A stretch of DNA of 64,000 nucleotides from Runella rosea (GTDB taxonomy: Bacteria; Bacteroidota; Bacteroidia; Cytophagales; Spirosomataceae): NCBI RefSeq assembly GCF_003325355.1, contig NZ_CP030850.1, forward strand, positions 6,027,001 to 6,091,000, read 5' to 3'. Position numbers and translations under genes: made by a program. Below are positions 26,337 through 34,539 of this stretch, one piece after another. A model generated the notes under the pieces. It searched no databases and was not told the origin of the DNA. It worked only from the letters and a program-made list of their open reading frames with translations. Within the stretch, counting starts at the first letter, position 1. Every line of letters begins with the position of its first letter.

Positions 26337-27359
26337 CTATTTTATATCCTTCACGCACCGAAAACCTACGTGAAACAGGCTGGTTTCGGACGTAGACGAA
26401 GAGCGGCCCGATACGCGGTAGCCGTGGCACCAACCGGGTTCGCACAGAAATGAGCCGCCGCGTTGAGCGAGTTCTGGCGAGAGGTCACCGTCGCGGATGG
26501 GCGTGCGGAACAGCGCTTCGTAGTTGAATTTTGGGTTGGACTGCCATTCCCACACGTTGCCGCTCATGTCGGTGAGGCCGAGGGGTGTTTTGCCAAACTT
26601 TCCCACGGGCGACGTATACGCAAAACCGTCCTCGTTGTAGTTTTTGACGGGAAATTTCCCCTGCCATATATTAGCGTTGTATTTTCCTTGGCTTTGGATG
26701 TCGTTGCCCCATGAATAAATAGTGCGGCTGTTGCGGGCGTTGCGGGCGGCGTGTTCCCATTCCAACTCGCACGGCAGGCGTTTGCCCGCCCATTTGGCGT
26801 AAGCGTTGGCGTCGTTCCACGAAACCTGCGTCACGGGATGGTCATCGGCGGCGGCAGGAAAGTCAGGCCCCATAGGATGATGCCAGTTAGCTCCGTCTTT
26901 CAAAATCCATTGTTGGCCCGTAGATTCGTCGATGATGCCCGCATTGCCAAAGGTTTCGGCTTCGGTTTTGTAGTTAGTAGCTTTGATAAATTTCCGAAAT
27001 TCAGCTACGGTTACGGGATGTGTGTCCATCCAAAATGGCGCTATCTTGGCCCAAAATGAAGGGCGTTCTTGCTCCAAGCCCTCGTCAGAACCAATCTGCA
27101 CCAATCCCCCTTGAATGTAAACCATATCAGCGGGTGCTGTTCCTGATTTTACTTTGACCACTGTTGTGTCCTTGGGCTTGTCCAAGCCAAGATAGCTGAC
27201 GGTTTGGGGGAAATTGAGTTTTTTTAGAAACTCATCGTTAAGTTCAGTCGCTTGGGTAATTGATGTGTCAATCTGTTGATTATCAGTTTTTTCTTGGCAG
27301 GATAAAAAAGAAATCAGCAATGCTGAGCCGTATAAAAAGGGGAGGAAGGTGCGTAACAT
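26337..27359 (-). CDS. Lipoprotein formylglycine-generating enzyme (SUMF1/FGE family)
   Basis: Predicted to oxidise a Cys (or Ser) of a type I sulfatase to formylglycine, or another member of the SUMF1 domain family. The 340-residue protein starts MLRTFLPFLYGSALLISFLSC, a signal with lipobox. The FGE domain begins MVYIQGGLVQIGSDEG and includes PVTVAEFRKFI, PVTQVSWNDANAYAKWAGKR, RLPCELEWEHAARN and MSGNVWEW. The C-terminal GGSFLCEPGWCHGYR has both Cys in the Cx4C spacing of the copper-binding active site of true FGEs. The ATG at 27359 is chosen because upstream codons precede the signal. No sulfatase is in the window. Confidence 0.88.
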   Translation of the reverse strand: MLRTFLPFLYGSALLISFLSCQEKTDNQQIDTSITQATELNDEFLKKLNFPQTVSYLGLDKPKDTTVVKVKSGTAPADMVYIQGGLVQIGSDEGLEQERPSFWAKIAPFWMDTHPVTVAEFRKFIKATNYKTEAETFGNAGIIDESTGQQWILKDGANWHHPMGPDFPAAADDHPVTQVSWNDANAYAKWAGKRLPCELEWEHAARNARNSRTIYSWGNDIQSQGKYNANIWQGKFPVKNYNEDGFAYTSPVGKFGKTPLGLTDMSGNVWEWQSNPKFNYEALFRTPIRDGDLSPELAQRGGSFLCEPGWCHGYRVSGRSSSTSETSLFHVGFRCVKDIK

Positions 27360-27455
27360 AACCAAATGAAAATAGTGGACAATTAAACCTTGGAAGGTTT
27401 GGTCCATCAAAGATAACGAAACAGAAAACAACCGCATTGACGGTATTTGAAAACC

Positions 27456-27848
27456 ATGAAAAAAACACACATCATTCGCACCATTTTTGTAGTGGCGCTG
27501 GCCATTGGAGCCCAATTGTCATTTGCTCAACGCGAGCCCATGGACCCACAAAAGCGGGCCGAGCGCGTTTCGGCAGATTTGAAACAGGTGTTGACACTCG
27601 ACGACGCTACCGCCAAAAAAATCTATGATTTAGAATTGGGTCGCACGCAGGAAGCCCTGAAAATCAGAGAAACAAATGCTGGCGACCGTGAAGCCATGCG
27701 GGAGAGTATGAAAGGCATCAATGAAAAATTCCAAACGAGCCTGAAAGGTATTTTGAGCGAAGACCAATTCAAAAAATACCAAGAATGGCAAGCCGTCGAG
27801 CGCGAAAAACGCGGGCCTCGCGGCGGTGGAAATCGCAAAAGAAAGTAA
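27456..27848 (+). CDS. Small periplasmic Spy/LTXXQ-like protein
   Basis: A 130-residue exported protein with a signal peptide ending near LSFAQRE. The mature part is all-helical, with LKQVLTLDDATAKKIYDLE and LKGILSEDQFKKYQEWQ, which resemble the LTXXQ-type helical repeats of Spy/CpxP proteins, and a basic Gly/Arg-rich tail ending RGGGNRKRK. Spy-like proteins act as periplasmic chaperones or stress sensors; assignment here is by pattern only. The ATG at 27456 is preferred to the TTG at 27447. It is divergent from the FGE lipoprotein gene with a 96-bp shared promoter region. Confidence 0.6.
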   Translation: MKKTHIIRTIFVVALAIGAQLSFAQREPMDPQKRAERVSADLKQVLTLDDATAKKIYDLELGRTQEALKIRETNAGDREAMRESMKGINEKFQTSLKGILSEDQFKKYQEWQAVEREKRGPRGGGNRKRK

Positions 27849-27871
27849 GCCTTAACATAACGTTGGCGAGG

Positions 27872-27924
27872 AACGTCGGCGAGGACTGCGCGTCTGCGGT
27901 TCAAAACCTCCCCGACGTTTTTTA
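27872..27924 (+). terminator. Terminator after the Spy-like gene
   Basis: Stem AACGTCGG-C-GAGG (27872-27884) with CCTC-C-CCGACGTT (27907-27919), one mismatch, 22-nt loop, followed by a T-run. It overlaps the stop codon of the convergent glycosyltransferase gene. Confidence 0.8.
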
Positions 27925-28998
27925 GACAATACTCTTCAAATGTGCCAGCCATTGCTGTTCTCCTTCTCGACACCATTGACGAAAATCCTCTCCTACTGGT
28001 TGATGTCGAGGTAAATACTCCATCAGAATAGATAAATCAAAGTGCTCAGCTGCGACGCCTGCACCAACTCGCTCGGTATCAGCGGCATTGCAGGCTTGTT
28101 CGTAGTGAATTGGGACCACCATCACAGGTTTATCCAAATACATTGCTTCGCAGACAGACTCAAAACCCGCCGTAGTAACCAAGGCTTTACACCCTGATAG
28201 CTTCTCTAAAAATTTGGCTCCATCCAATTGGTGCAGGGTGAGCGTTTCGTCTATTTTTTCTTCGGGCAGGGCTTCTGATTTGCTCCAAAAACAGTGCAAA
28301 GGTACTTCTGGATGCTTGAGGTGCCATTCGAGGATTTGGCCGTACAAGGAAGGATGGTTGAGGTATATTAAAATGTATTCTTTTTGGGATATAACCAATG
28401 AATGAATATCGTGACGTAACAGGGGAGATACTACGTAGACCTGTTTGGAAGGTTGATTATCGAGGGCGTCAAACGACAGCGCCAGCATTTTTTTTGCCCC
28501 TAGGGCCGTGAGTCTGGAATTAAAATTGACCAAAAAACGATCGATGTATCCTTTTTTGGGAATCGGGAAGTCGGAATGAAAAAATAAGTATTGGTGGCCA
28601 ACGCATACCATCGGAACAGGCGGGCGATAAAGCCAATTGTAGAGTCCACCTAGCATTTCGTAAAAATTGACAATGAGGTCGGGCTGATAGTGTTTTACGG
28701 TCTGGTTGATTTGTTTTAGGCTTTTGGCGAAGTGAATGGTGTTGGGCAAATGATGCAAAATGGTTTTTTTGAAGTCCACTTTACCTTCGGTATTAAAGAC
28801 CAGATTTGGACTAGAGAACGCTTCTACGGGTGCCTGGATTTGGTCATAAAAAAAGGTGGGAATGGGTTTTTCGACCGCGCCTCCCACCAATACTGCTACA
28901 ACCTGATACCCTGAATTATGTAACGTTTGACTCATTGAAATGGCTTGGGTCAAATGACCGCGCCCTTCACCCTGAACCAGAAAGAGAACCTTTTTCAA
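27922..28998 (-). CDS. Glycosyltransferase of the GT-B/MurG-like type
   Basis: A 358-residue soluble transferase. The N-terminus VLFLVQGEGRGHLTQAISMS has the Gly-rich loop followed by His typical of this superfamily. The C-terminal domain has the nucleotide-sugar motif ALVTTAGFESVCEAMYLDKP and VVPIHYEQACNA. This resembles the conserved MJ1255/VC2487-like group and MurG/UGT relatives. It probably glycosylates a lipid or surface polymer, though donor and acceptor are unknown. The gene stands alone, convergent with the Spy-like gene. Confidence 0.8.
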   Translation of the reverse strand: MKKVLFLVQGEGRGHLTQAISMSQTLHNSGYQVVAVLVGGAVEKPIPTFFYDQIQAPVEAFSSPNLVFNTEGKVDFKKTILHHLPNTIHFAKSLKQINQTVKHYQPDLIVNFYEMLGGLYNWLYRPPVPMVCVGHQYLFFHSDFPIPKKGYIDRFLVNFNSRLTALGAKKMLALSFDALDNQPSKQVYVVSPLLRHDIHSLVISQKEYILIYLNHPSLYGQILEWHLKHPEVPLHCFWSKSEALPEEKIDETLTLHQLDGAKFLEKLSGCKALVTTAGFESVCEAMYLDKPVMVVPIHYEQACNAADTERVGAGVAAEHFDLSILMEYLPRHQPVGEDFRQWCREGEQQWLAHLKSIV

Positions 28999-29116
28999 CT
29001 GCTTTGGATAAAATTTAATGATAGCTCAAAGCACCGAAAAAGATATTAGCTCTTCATTACCAAATAATTATGAATTTGTTGTTTTTCAAGAACTTAATAT
29101 TTGAAAAGAGACTTAC

Positions 29117-29157
29117 CACTACTCACTACTCACTACTCACTACTCACTACTCACTAC
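29117..29157. repeat. Heptanucleotide microsatellite (CACTACT)n
   Basis: Five full copies of CACTACT (29117-29151) plus six bases of a sixth. It covers the last four bases of the DinB-like gene on the minus strand, including the stop codon and its 3' side. It is not divisible into spacers and direct repeats, so it is not a CRISPR. Confidence 0.95.
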
Positions 29158-29702
29158 CAACCTACATAGCCTTCGGGCGTTATGCCTTTTAGGCGCACAT
29201 AACAAACGGCTTGTCCTCGGTGGTGGATGATGTGGTTTTCCATGGCGTAGAAAAACTGCCAAACCTGAATTTTTCCCCCTGCAAATCCCTCCTCTTTGGC
29301 GAGCCGCTCGGGCGAAACTTCTCCCGCTACTTTTTCAACCCACGTATAAAAGCCCTTGATTTCGTTAGAAAGCTGGGCTTTGGTAAGTTTTTCCCAATCT
29401 TTTTTATTTTCGTAGGGATTGGGGATTTCCAACCGACCAGCCAGTTGCATGGCCGTAAACGTAACACAATGCACAAACTGCGTCCGAAAACTCATCGATT
29501 CGGGCGTGTATTTAAAATCAATATGTTCTTCGGGCATTTGGTTAAACACCGTCAGCGTATAGTCTTGTGATCGTTTCCAAGCGACTCCAAATTCCTGTTT
29601 AAAGGTTTGAAGTTCTTTCTTGGTGCGAGAAAACCCCAAAAAAGGCATGGAAATGAATGCGCCTGTGAGGGTATTGAGTGCTGCTTTGCGGCTGATTTTC
29701 AT
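29154..29702 (-). CDS. DinB-like superfamily protein, exported
   Basis: A 182-residue four-helix-bundle protein of the DinB/YfiT superfamily. Metal-ligand His positions are visible in SFRTQFVHCVTFTAMQLAG and in AMENHIIHHRGQAVCYVR. An N-terminal segment MKISRKAALNTLTGAFISMP resembles an export signal, which is common in the Bacteroidota members. These proteins often are metal-dependent transferases (some thiol-dependent), and no specific substrate is indicated. The ATG at 29702 is chosen since the longer frame to 29792 adds 30 residues before the signal. Confidence 0.8.
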   Translation of the reverse strand: MKISRKAALNTLTGAFISMPFLGFSRTKKELQTFKQEFGVAWKRSQDYTLTVFNQMPEEHIDFKYTPESMSFRTQFVHCVTFTAMQLAGRLEIPNPYENKKDWEKLTKAQLSNEIKGFYTWVEKVAGEVSPERLAKEEGFAGGKIQVWQFFYAMENHIIHHRGQAVCYVRLKGITPEGYVGW

Positions 29703-29825
29703 GGAATACTGATTTAGTTTATTAGGATGAAACTTGGTGCGTTTTAAAACAAAGTCGTTTATGACTCTAATGTAAAACCTACCAAGTTTCAAAACTACTC
29801 TTTCAGGAGAAAACTATCGAATCCT

Positions 29826-31028
29826 TTACAAAACTTCCACCAACTGCGAGACAATCACGGCCTTTTCTGCGCCTTTGGCTTGCCATTCGTAGGCCAACAT
29901 TAAGCCGTTAAGAGTGGGTATTAGTACGGGATAGGAAGCATTTTCATGGTCGGCGGTGAGGAAAGTGGTGGTTTCTTTGCCGTTTTTATCAATGATTCTC
30001 AGGGCAATTTTAGTAAAGAATTCACCGTCTTTCTCCACTGATTCGTCCCAAACTATGGCCAAATTGCCATTCAACGTGGCGATTTGAGGGTGCTTTGCAC
30101 GTACTGTTAAGTTAGCGGAAAAGAGTTTTTCTTCACCTAATTTAACGATTCTGACGCCTGCTTCGTGGTTTTCAGATTTACCGCTGAACCACGTCACAAA
30201 GAAATCGTTACCAGATTGTGTCATGCTTGGGCCGGTGTGCGGACAGGCGTTGATTTTCCAGCGGTCTTTGTACACCAATTGGGGTTGAGTAAACGTTTTC
30301 CCGCCATCGGTCGAAACGGCGTGGCTCATGTCGCGGGTGCCGTCGGCGAGTAGGTCGCGGTAAGTGAGGTGGATGTTTTTGTTGGTATCAATAAACAATA
30401 CCGTTCGGCAACATTGACAGGCGTTGGAGTCTACTACGACTTCTTCCGAAAAACCTCCGTTGGGCAATGTTTGTACAAATTTTACGCTGCGGCCTTCGTA
30501 CTTGCCCATTTTTTCGTCCAACCACACAAAGCCTAGTTCACCGTTGGGTAGGCGAATCATGTCGCTGAAGGAGTGGCCTTTGCCTGGTGTGGTATCTTTA
30601 TGGACGGCTTTGGGCGCAGACCAACTTTGGCCCTTATCGGTCGAGACAACGTACATCAAATCTGCGGCGCGCGGGGCTTCTTTGGTCGGTTTTTTGATTT
30701 CAAAAGTGGCCCAAATGCTGCCGTCGCCTTTGAAGGCTACGCGAGGCATTCCTTCGGCGTGTACGGTTAATTCCGTTGGAGCATTAATTCTGATTTTTTT
30801 GCCAAATGTCTGTCCGTCATTTTCAGAAATGGAAAAGTAAAAAAGGGCTTTATCGCCGTCTTTTTCGACCCAACTCAGCACTGGATTGCCACGGTGGTCG
30901 GTCGTAAAACGTGGGGTTGCGCCCGTGAATTTTTCGTTGGAAACAGCTGTTGTTTTGCGGTTGATTATTGTTGAAAATCCGAAAAGACTTAATGATAGAA
31001 TCAATGAGGATACGAGGAGGTATTTCAT
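29826..31028 (-). CDS. BNR-repeat (sialidase-like) exported protein with Cys-rich motif
   Basis: A 400-residue exported protein with N-terminal signal (MKYLLVSSLILSLSLFGFS). The beta-propeller shows several Asp-box-like turns: SENDGQTFGKK, STDKGQSWSAP and STDGGKTFTQP. Mid-protein there is DSNACQCCRTVLF and later INACPHTGPSM, an unusual C-x-CC plus C-x-H arrangement that could bind a metal or haem; I do not see the Arg triad of true sialidases clearly. Annotated relatives are called exo-alpha-sialidases, but the enzymatic function is doubtful. It is divergent from the toxin-antitoxin genes. Confidence 0.7.
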   Translation of the reverse strand: MKYLLVSSLILSLSLFGFSTIINRKTTAVSNEKFTGATPRFTTDHRGNPVLSWVEKDGDKALFYFSISENDGQTFGKKIRINAPTELTVHAEGMPRVAFKGDGSIWATFEIKKPTKEAPRAADLMYVVSTDKGQSWSAPKAVHKDTTPGKGHSFSDMIRLPNGELGFVWLDEKMGKYEGRSVKFVQTLPNGGFSEEVVVDSNACQCCRTVLFIDTNKNIHLTYRDLLADGTRDMSHAVSTDGGKTFTQPQLVYKDRWKINACPHTGPSMTQSGNDFFVTWFSGKSENHEAGVRIVKLGEEKLFSANLTVRAKHPQIATLNGNLAIVWDESVEKDGEFFTKIALRIIDKNGKETTTFLTADHENASYPVLIPTLNGLMLAYEWQAKGAEKAVIVSQLVEVL

Positions 31029-31059
31029 GGTGATTTTATTTAGAATGAAAGGTTTTTGT

Positions 31060-31067
31060 TAGTTTTG
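31060..31067 (+). promoter_or_regulatory. Possible Bacteroidota -7 box for the toxin-antitoxin genes
   Basis: TAGTTTTG matches the TAnnTTTG consensus of the Bacteroidota sigma factor, 18 bp before the antitoxin ATG at 31085. No convincing -33 element is seen. Confidence 0.3.
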
Positions 31068-31084
31068 TTAAAAAAATCAGCGAT

Positions 31085-31363
31085 ATGACTGTTACGTATC
31101 AATTGACCGAGGAAGAATTTGACTACCGTCTTTTTCGTCGCATCAAGTCTCAGTTTGCCCGTCGTACTGGTTCGTTTAAAATCAAAATTGAAATTGAAGA
31201 AAACGAATTGGACGAAACCGAAGCCATTATGGCCAATCCTTATTTATTTGAAAAAATTAAAGCAGGTATTAAGTCAGTTGAAAATGGCAATGTAATTTCA
31301 TTTACTCCCGAACAATTTGATGAGCTCGTCAAGAAACATTCTGTTCACGCCTCAGGCATTTGA
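31085..31363 (+). CDS. Putative antitoxin of a YoeB-like toxin-antitoxin pair
   Basis: A 92-residue acidic protein (FKIKIEIEENELDETEAIM) that immediately precedes and overlaps a YoeB-like toxin gene by 44 bp. The C-terminal part VENGNVISFTPEQFDELVKK resembles toxin-binding tails of small antitoxins. I do not recognise the classic YefM/Phd N-terminal fold with certainty, so the assignment rests on gene order, size and charge. If functional it should bind the toxin and repress the shared promoter. Confidence 0.6.
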   Translation: MTVTYQLTEEEFDYRLFRRIKSQFARRTGSFKIKIEIEENELDETEAIMANPYLFEKIKAGIKSVENGNVISFTPEQFDELVKKHSVHASGI

Positions 31364-31596
31364 GGACTTTACAAGTTGGGTCAACGAGAACAAAAAAGTC
31401 TTTTTCAAGATTTCGGAACTCATTGAAGAAACACGTCGCAATCCTTTTGAAGGCAAAGGCAAACCCGAAGCCCTCAAGTATGATTTCAAAGGGTTTTGGT
31501 CTCGAAGGATTACGGATGAGCATTGTATTGATCTACAAAGTGACTCACGATACAATAGAATTTTATTCGTTCAGGGATCATTACGGAGATAAATAA
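31320..31596 (+). pseudogene. YoeB-like (Txe) mRNA interferase toxin, frameshifted
   Basis: YoeB-family ribosome-dependent endoribonuclease interrupted by a frame change. The first frame gives ILFTPQAFEDFTSWVNENKK, PFEGKGKPEALKYDFKGFWS and RRITDEH, containing the catalytic-position Glu (KPEAL) and Arg (SRRITDEH). The family sequence then continues in the next frame as LIYKVTHDTIEFYSFRDHYG, which has the terminal His-Tyr pair required for catalysis. The switch lies at 31524-31527 (TGTA where three bases are expected). As sequenced, the first frame ends at 31592 without His-Tyr. This looks like a single-base insertion that inactivated the toxin, a phase state, or a sequencing error. Confidence 0.8.
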
Positions 31597-31612
31597 TTTT
31601 GCAATTGGCTGA

Positions 31613-31657
31613 CGATGAAAGGGTTTGTGAATCCACAAACCCTTTCATCGTTTTTTT
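31613..31657 (+). terminator. Terminator after the toxin-antitoxin genes
   Basis: Perfect 17-bp stem CGATGAAAGGGTTTGTG (31613-31629) and CACAAACCCTTTCATCG (31634-31650), 4-nt loop, T7 run at 31651-31657. The T-run covers the stop codon of the convergent TonB receptor gene. Confidence 0.95.
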
Positions 31658-34022
31658 ATTTTCCCTTAAAATTATATTGCACCCCTACCGTAAACGTACG
31701 CGGTGCGGCGGGTGTGAACGTAGTGCGGTCGGTGGTGGCGTTGCCGCGTGTGGCGTTGGTGGCGTACAGTGCGTTGGTCAAGTTCATGACATTGGTAAAG
31801 AGTTCGATGCCTTTCCATTGATACCCAGCTCGGAAGTTGACCAAATCATAGCCATCGTACACGACCGTATTGATTTGATTCTGATACCATTTGCTCAGGT
31901 GTTGCCATTCTACCGACGTGCGGAAGTTTTTGAACCATTTGGGATAATAGCTCACTTCGCCGTTCCATACCCAACGCGGTGCGGAAGGCATGTCCTTGCC
32001 ATTGACGTCTTTGAGCGCGTCGGAGGCGCGTTGGCTGAGGATAAACTCCACAAAACGGTGAATGGAATGGGTACCGCCAAAACGCACAAACATCTCTTTG
32101 GATGGCTTGTAGGTGATGCCAAATTCGACGCCTTTGTGCAGGGTTTTTCCTGCCGCTTGATAGTCAGTGGAATTGTCAGGCTGGCGGATGTTGAGGAGTT
32201 CGTTAGTGCCGTTCATTTGGTAATAAGTAGCGTCAAGGTAGATTTTGTTTTTCAACAACGACATCCAACCGCCAATTTCGGCATTGGCAAAGGTGGCAGG
32301 CACTAAGTTGTAATAAAACAAATCGCCGTTTAGTGCTGGAGTAGGACGTTTTCTGAAAATCGCCGTCAAGCCCGAAGGTGCAAAGCCTTTGGAATAATTG
32401 GCATAAATACCTTTTCCTTTTCCTAAATCGTAGGTTACGCCCAATTTGGGTGTAGTTTGGCTGTACGATTTAGCACCGCCGATGGCCTGACCCGTAGTCT
32501 TGTCAATGTCAAGATTGTTGACAAAATCAAACGACATATTGTCGTAGCGCAGCCCCGCCGAAATGCGCAGTTTTGGCAGAGGCTCAAAATCATACTGTGC
32601 GTACAAAGCGGTATTATGAATATCAGCGCTGTAGTTAGCGATTTGAATATCAGGGCGTTCTTTAGAAATAGTGTATTTCTCTACCGATTTTTTGTCGGCC
32701 CGAAGTTGTGCGGCCAAATCTACCTGATACGACCAATATTCATTGGGCGAAAAGTCAACGGTAGTTCCGACAGTCAGTTTTGAATTGAAGAATTTAAAAC
32801 GTTGGGTGTGCTGGGCAATGAGACCCAGACTTTTGAAATCATTGGAATTGATCTCACCCCGTGCCGTTGCTGCCCCAGATGTCCACCGAATCCCGTATGA
32901 GGGGTTTTGTCCGTGTTTGTTGTCCCGTGCAAAAACCGTGACGAACGACTGTGAGCCGTTGTTCCACTCTTTTTCAAATGTCAAACGTGAACGCAGCGAG
33001 TAGGATTTACGATAAGTAAAATCGGTCGTGCTGATGTACTGACGATTATAAAACGCGACGCTGTCGACGCTGCCGCTGGTTTGGGAGTCATACTTGGCGT
33101 AGGAAAGAGTATAAATCAGGCGCGCTTTTGGGGTAAAATGATACTCCAATCGCGCATATTGAGCATTTTTGGTATAATCAGAGCTCGTCATCCAAGCGTC
33201 TTTCTGCTCGGCAACCAAGCCGCCCACGTAAATGCCAAACTTCCCCAACGTAGCACCTGCGCCATATTGTATGCGGCGGTAGCCCCATTGGTCAGCCTGG
33301 AGGCCAATCCGGGCGGTGGGTACGGCGGTGGGGCGTTGTGAGATAAAATTGATGGCACCGCCCACGGCTTCTGGACCATAAACCGACGAAACGGGGCCTT
33401 TGACTACCTCAATCGAGCTGACGGTAAACTGGTTCATTTCCAATAAAGAATTGTGATTGAACACACCCATGGGACGAATCGGTACGCCGTCTTCCAAATA
33501 AAGATAGTAAGCATTGGTGGTCATGGGCTGGCGGATGGCCATCGAATGCTGCTCGTTGTTGAGATTGACCATCATTACGCCGGGCGTTTTGTTGATAACC
33601 TCATAAATAGAACTTGCCTTCGCCTCGTCAATCATTTTTGGCGTCAGTTTTGAGATGGCAATGGGCGTTTCGGTACGTAGTGCTGCCTCGCGGTTGCCCG
33701 TTACGACGATTGTCTGGAGGTTTTCTACCGAAGGTTCGAGCGATACCGTCAGCGGATTGTTGTCCGAAATTTCAACTTCTTGGCTTGCGTAACCAATGGT
33801 TGAAATACTGATTTTTGCGCCTGTTGCCACATTTGAAAGGACAAAAAGACCATTGTTATCGGTGATTGTTCCAGCGTTGTTTTTGAGGATTTGAACCGTA
33901 GCACCCACCACGGGTTCTTTGGTGACGGCGTCAAAGATTTTGCCTTTGACGGTCTGTTGCGCTGCCGTTTGGTGGACAACTGCTCCCAACAGAAGCAGCA
34001 GGTATAGATGTATATTTTTCAT
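31656..34022 (-). CDS. TonB-dependent outer membrane receptor
   Basis: A 788-residue outer membrane transporter. It has a signal peptide (LLLLLGAVVHQTAAQ), a CarboxypepD_reg-like N-terminal domain (VKGKIFDAVTKEPVVGATV), a plug domain (VVTGNREAALRTETPIAIS, KGPVSSVYGPEAVGGAINF) and a beta-barrel ending in VGVQYNFKGK with the terminal aromatic-x pattern. The substrate is not readable from sequence. Barrel size and lack of a SusD partner argue against a glycan transporter and fit a metal-chelate or cofactor receptor. Its ATG overlaps the stop of the preceding lipoprotein by 4 bp. The genes upstream lead back to the nos cluster, so copper or a related metal is a reasonable guess. Confidence 0.9.
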   Translation of the reverse strand: MKNIHLYLLLLLGAVVHQTAAQQTVKGKIFDAVTKEPVVGATVQILKNNAGTITDNNGLFVLSNVATGAKISISTIGYASQEVEISDNNPLTVSLEPSVENLQTIVVTGNREAALRTETPIAISKLTPKMIDEAKASSIYEVINKTPGVMMVNLNNEQHSMAIRQPMTTNAYYLYLEDGVPIRPMGVFNHNSLLEMNQFTVSSIEVVKGPVSSVYGPEAVGGAINFISQRPTAVPTARIGLQADQWGYRRIQYGAGATLGKFGIYVGGLVAEQKDAWMTSSDYTKNAQYARLEYHFTPKARLIYTLSYAKYDSQTSGSVDSVAFYNRQYISTTDFTYRKSYSLRSRLTFEKEWNNGSQSFVTVFARDNKHGQNPSYGIRWTSGAATARGEINSNDFKSLGLIAQHTQRFKFFNSKLTVGTTVDFSPNEYWSYQVDLAAQLRADKKSVEKYTISKERPDIQIANYSADIHNTALYAQYDFEPLPKLRISAGLRYDNMSFDFVNNLDIDKTTGQAIGGAKSYSQTTPKLGVTYDLGKGKGIYANYSKGFAPSGLTAIFRKRPTPALNGDLFYYNLVPATFANAEIGGWMSLLKNKIYLDATYYQMNGTNELLNIRQPDNSTDYQAAGKTLHKGVEFGITYKPSKEMFVRFGGTHSIHRFVEFILSQRASDALKDVNGKDMPSAPRWVWNGEVSYYPKWFKNFRTSVEWQHLSKWYQNQINTVVYDGYDLVNFRAGYQWKGIELFTNVMNLTNALYATNATRGNATTDRTTFTPAAPRTFTVGVQYNFKGK

Positions 34023-34459
34023 TGTTGTTTCAAAAAAATTTGTGTGTCTTCGATGCTTTTGAGCATATCATCGCTTACCTGTTCAATCTTGATTTTTTCC
34101 TGCGTGAGAGACCGGATAGCCTTGGAGGGAGGCAGTTTTTTGAGCGAATCGCCCTTGTAGTTATGCATCCACTCCATCATGGAGCGGTCGGCTTCTTGGA
34201 GCTGTGATGAAAGAAACCGAGATTGCTCCAACGCTCGTTGTAGCGTAGAATCATTGGGCTTGAGTTTGAGCAAGCTGTCGGTCTGCGAGATGTGCTTTCG
34301 GATGGTGTTTTCCAAGGCCACCAACTCGCCCATTTTGGGCATGACGGCATCATGGATCATCATCACCTCTTTCTCAAGGGTATTGATTTGGGCTTGTTCC
34401 CCGTTTTGACAGGCGGCCACCATCAATACCCCACTGAATAGTAATGGGTTGATTTTCAT
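34019..34459 (-). CDS. Helical lipoprotein upstream of the TonB receptor
   Basis: A 146-residue predicted lipoprotein (signal MKINPLLFSGVLMVAAC). The mature part is a charged helix bundle (INTLEKEVMMIHDAVMPKMG, LEQSRFLSSQLQEADRSMME, EKIKIEQVSDDMLKSIED). Methionines and His in the first helix (MMIHDAVMPKM) and in MMEWMHNY could contact metal, but this is speculative. The ATG at 34459 is chosen by the signal peptide. It is translationally coupled to the TonB receptor (4-bp overlap), suggesting they act together in the outer envelope. Confidence 0.65.
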   Translation of the reverse strand: MKINPLLFSGVLMVAACQNGEQAQINTLEKEVMMIHDAVMPKMGELVALENTIRKHISQTDSLLKLKPNDSTLQRALEQSRFLSSQLQEADRSMMEWMHNYKGDSLKKLPPSKAIRSLTQEKIKIEQVSDDMLKSIEDTQIFLKQQ

Positions 34460-34539
34460 TGGATTATAATTGCCTAGTTGTAAAAAAGCGTTACTATTCC
34501 TTCGCGGTAGATAGGGAATGGCTTTTTTGTACAAAAAAA

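Noticed and set aside
29101-29160. Possible CRISPR-like array
   Set aside because: Pure 7-bp tandem repeat without spacers; also the 14-bp repeat at 42999-43045 has no spacers.
31599-32306. A 235-codon open frame on the plus strand
   Set aside because: It is fully antisense to the TonB receptor barrel and has the composition expected of a shadow frame; the receptor has clear domain motifs.
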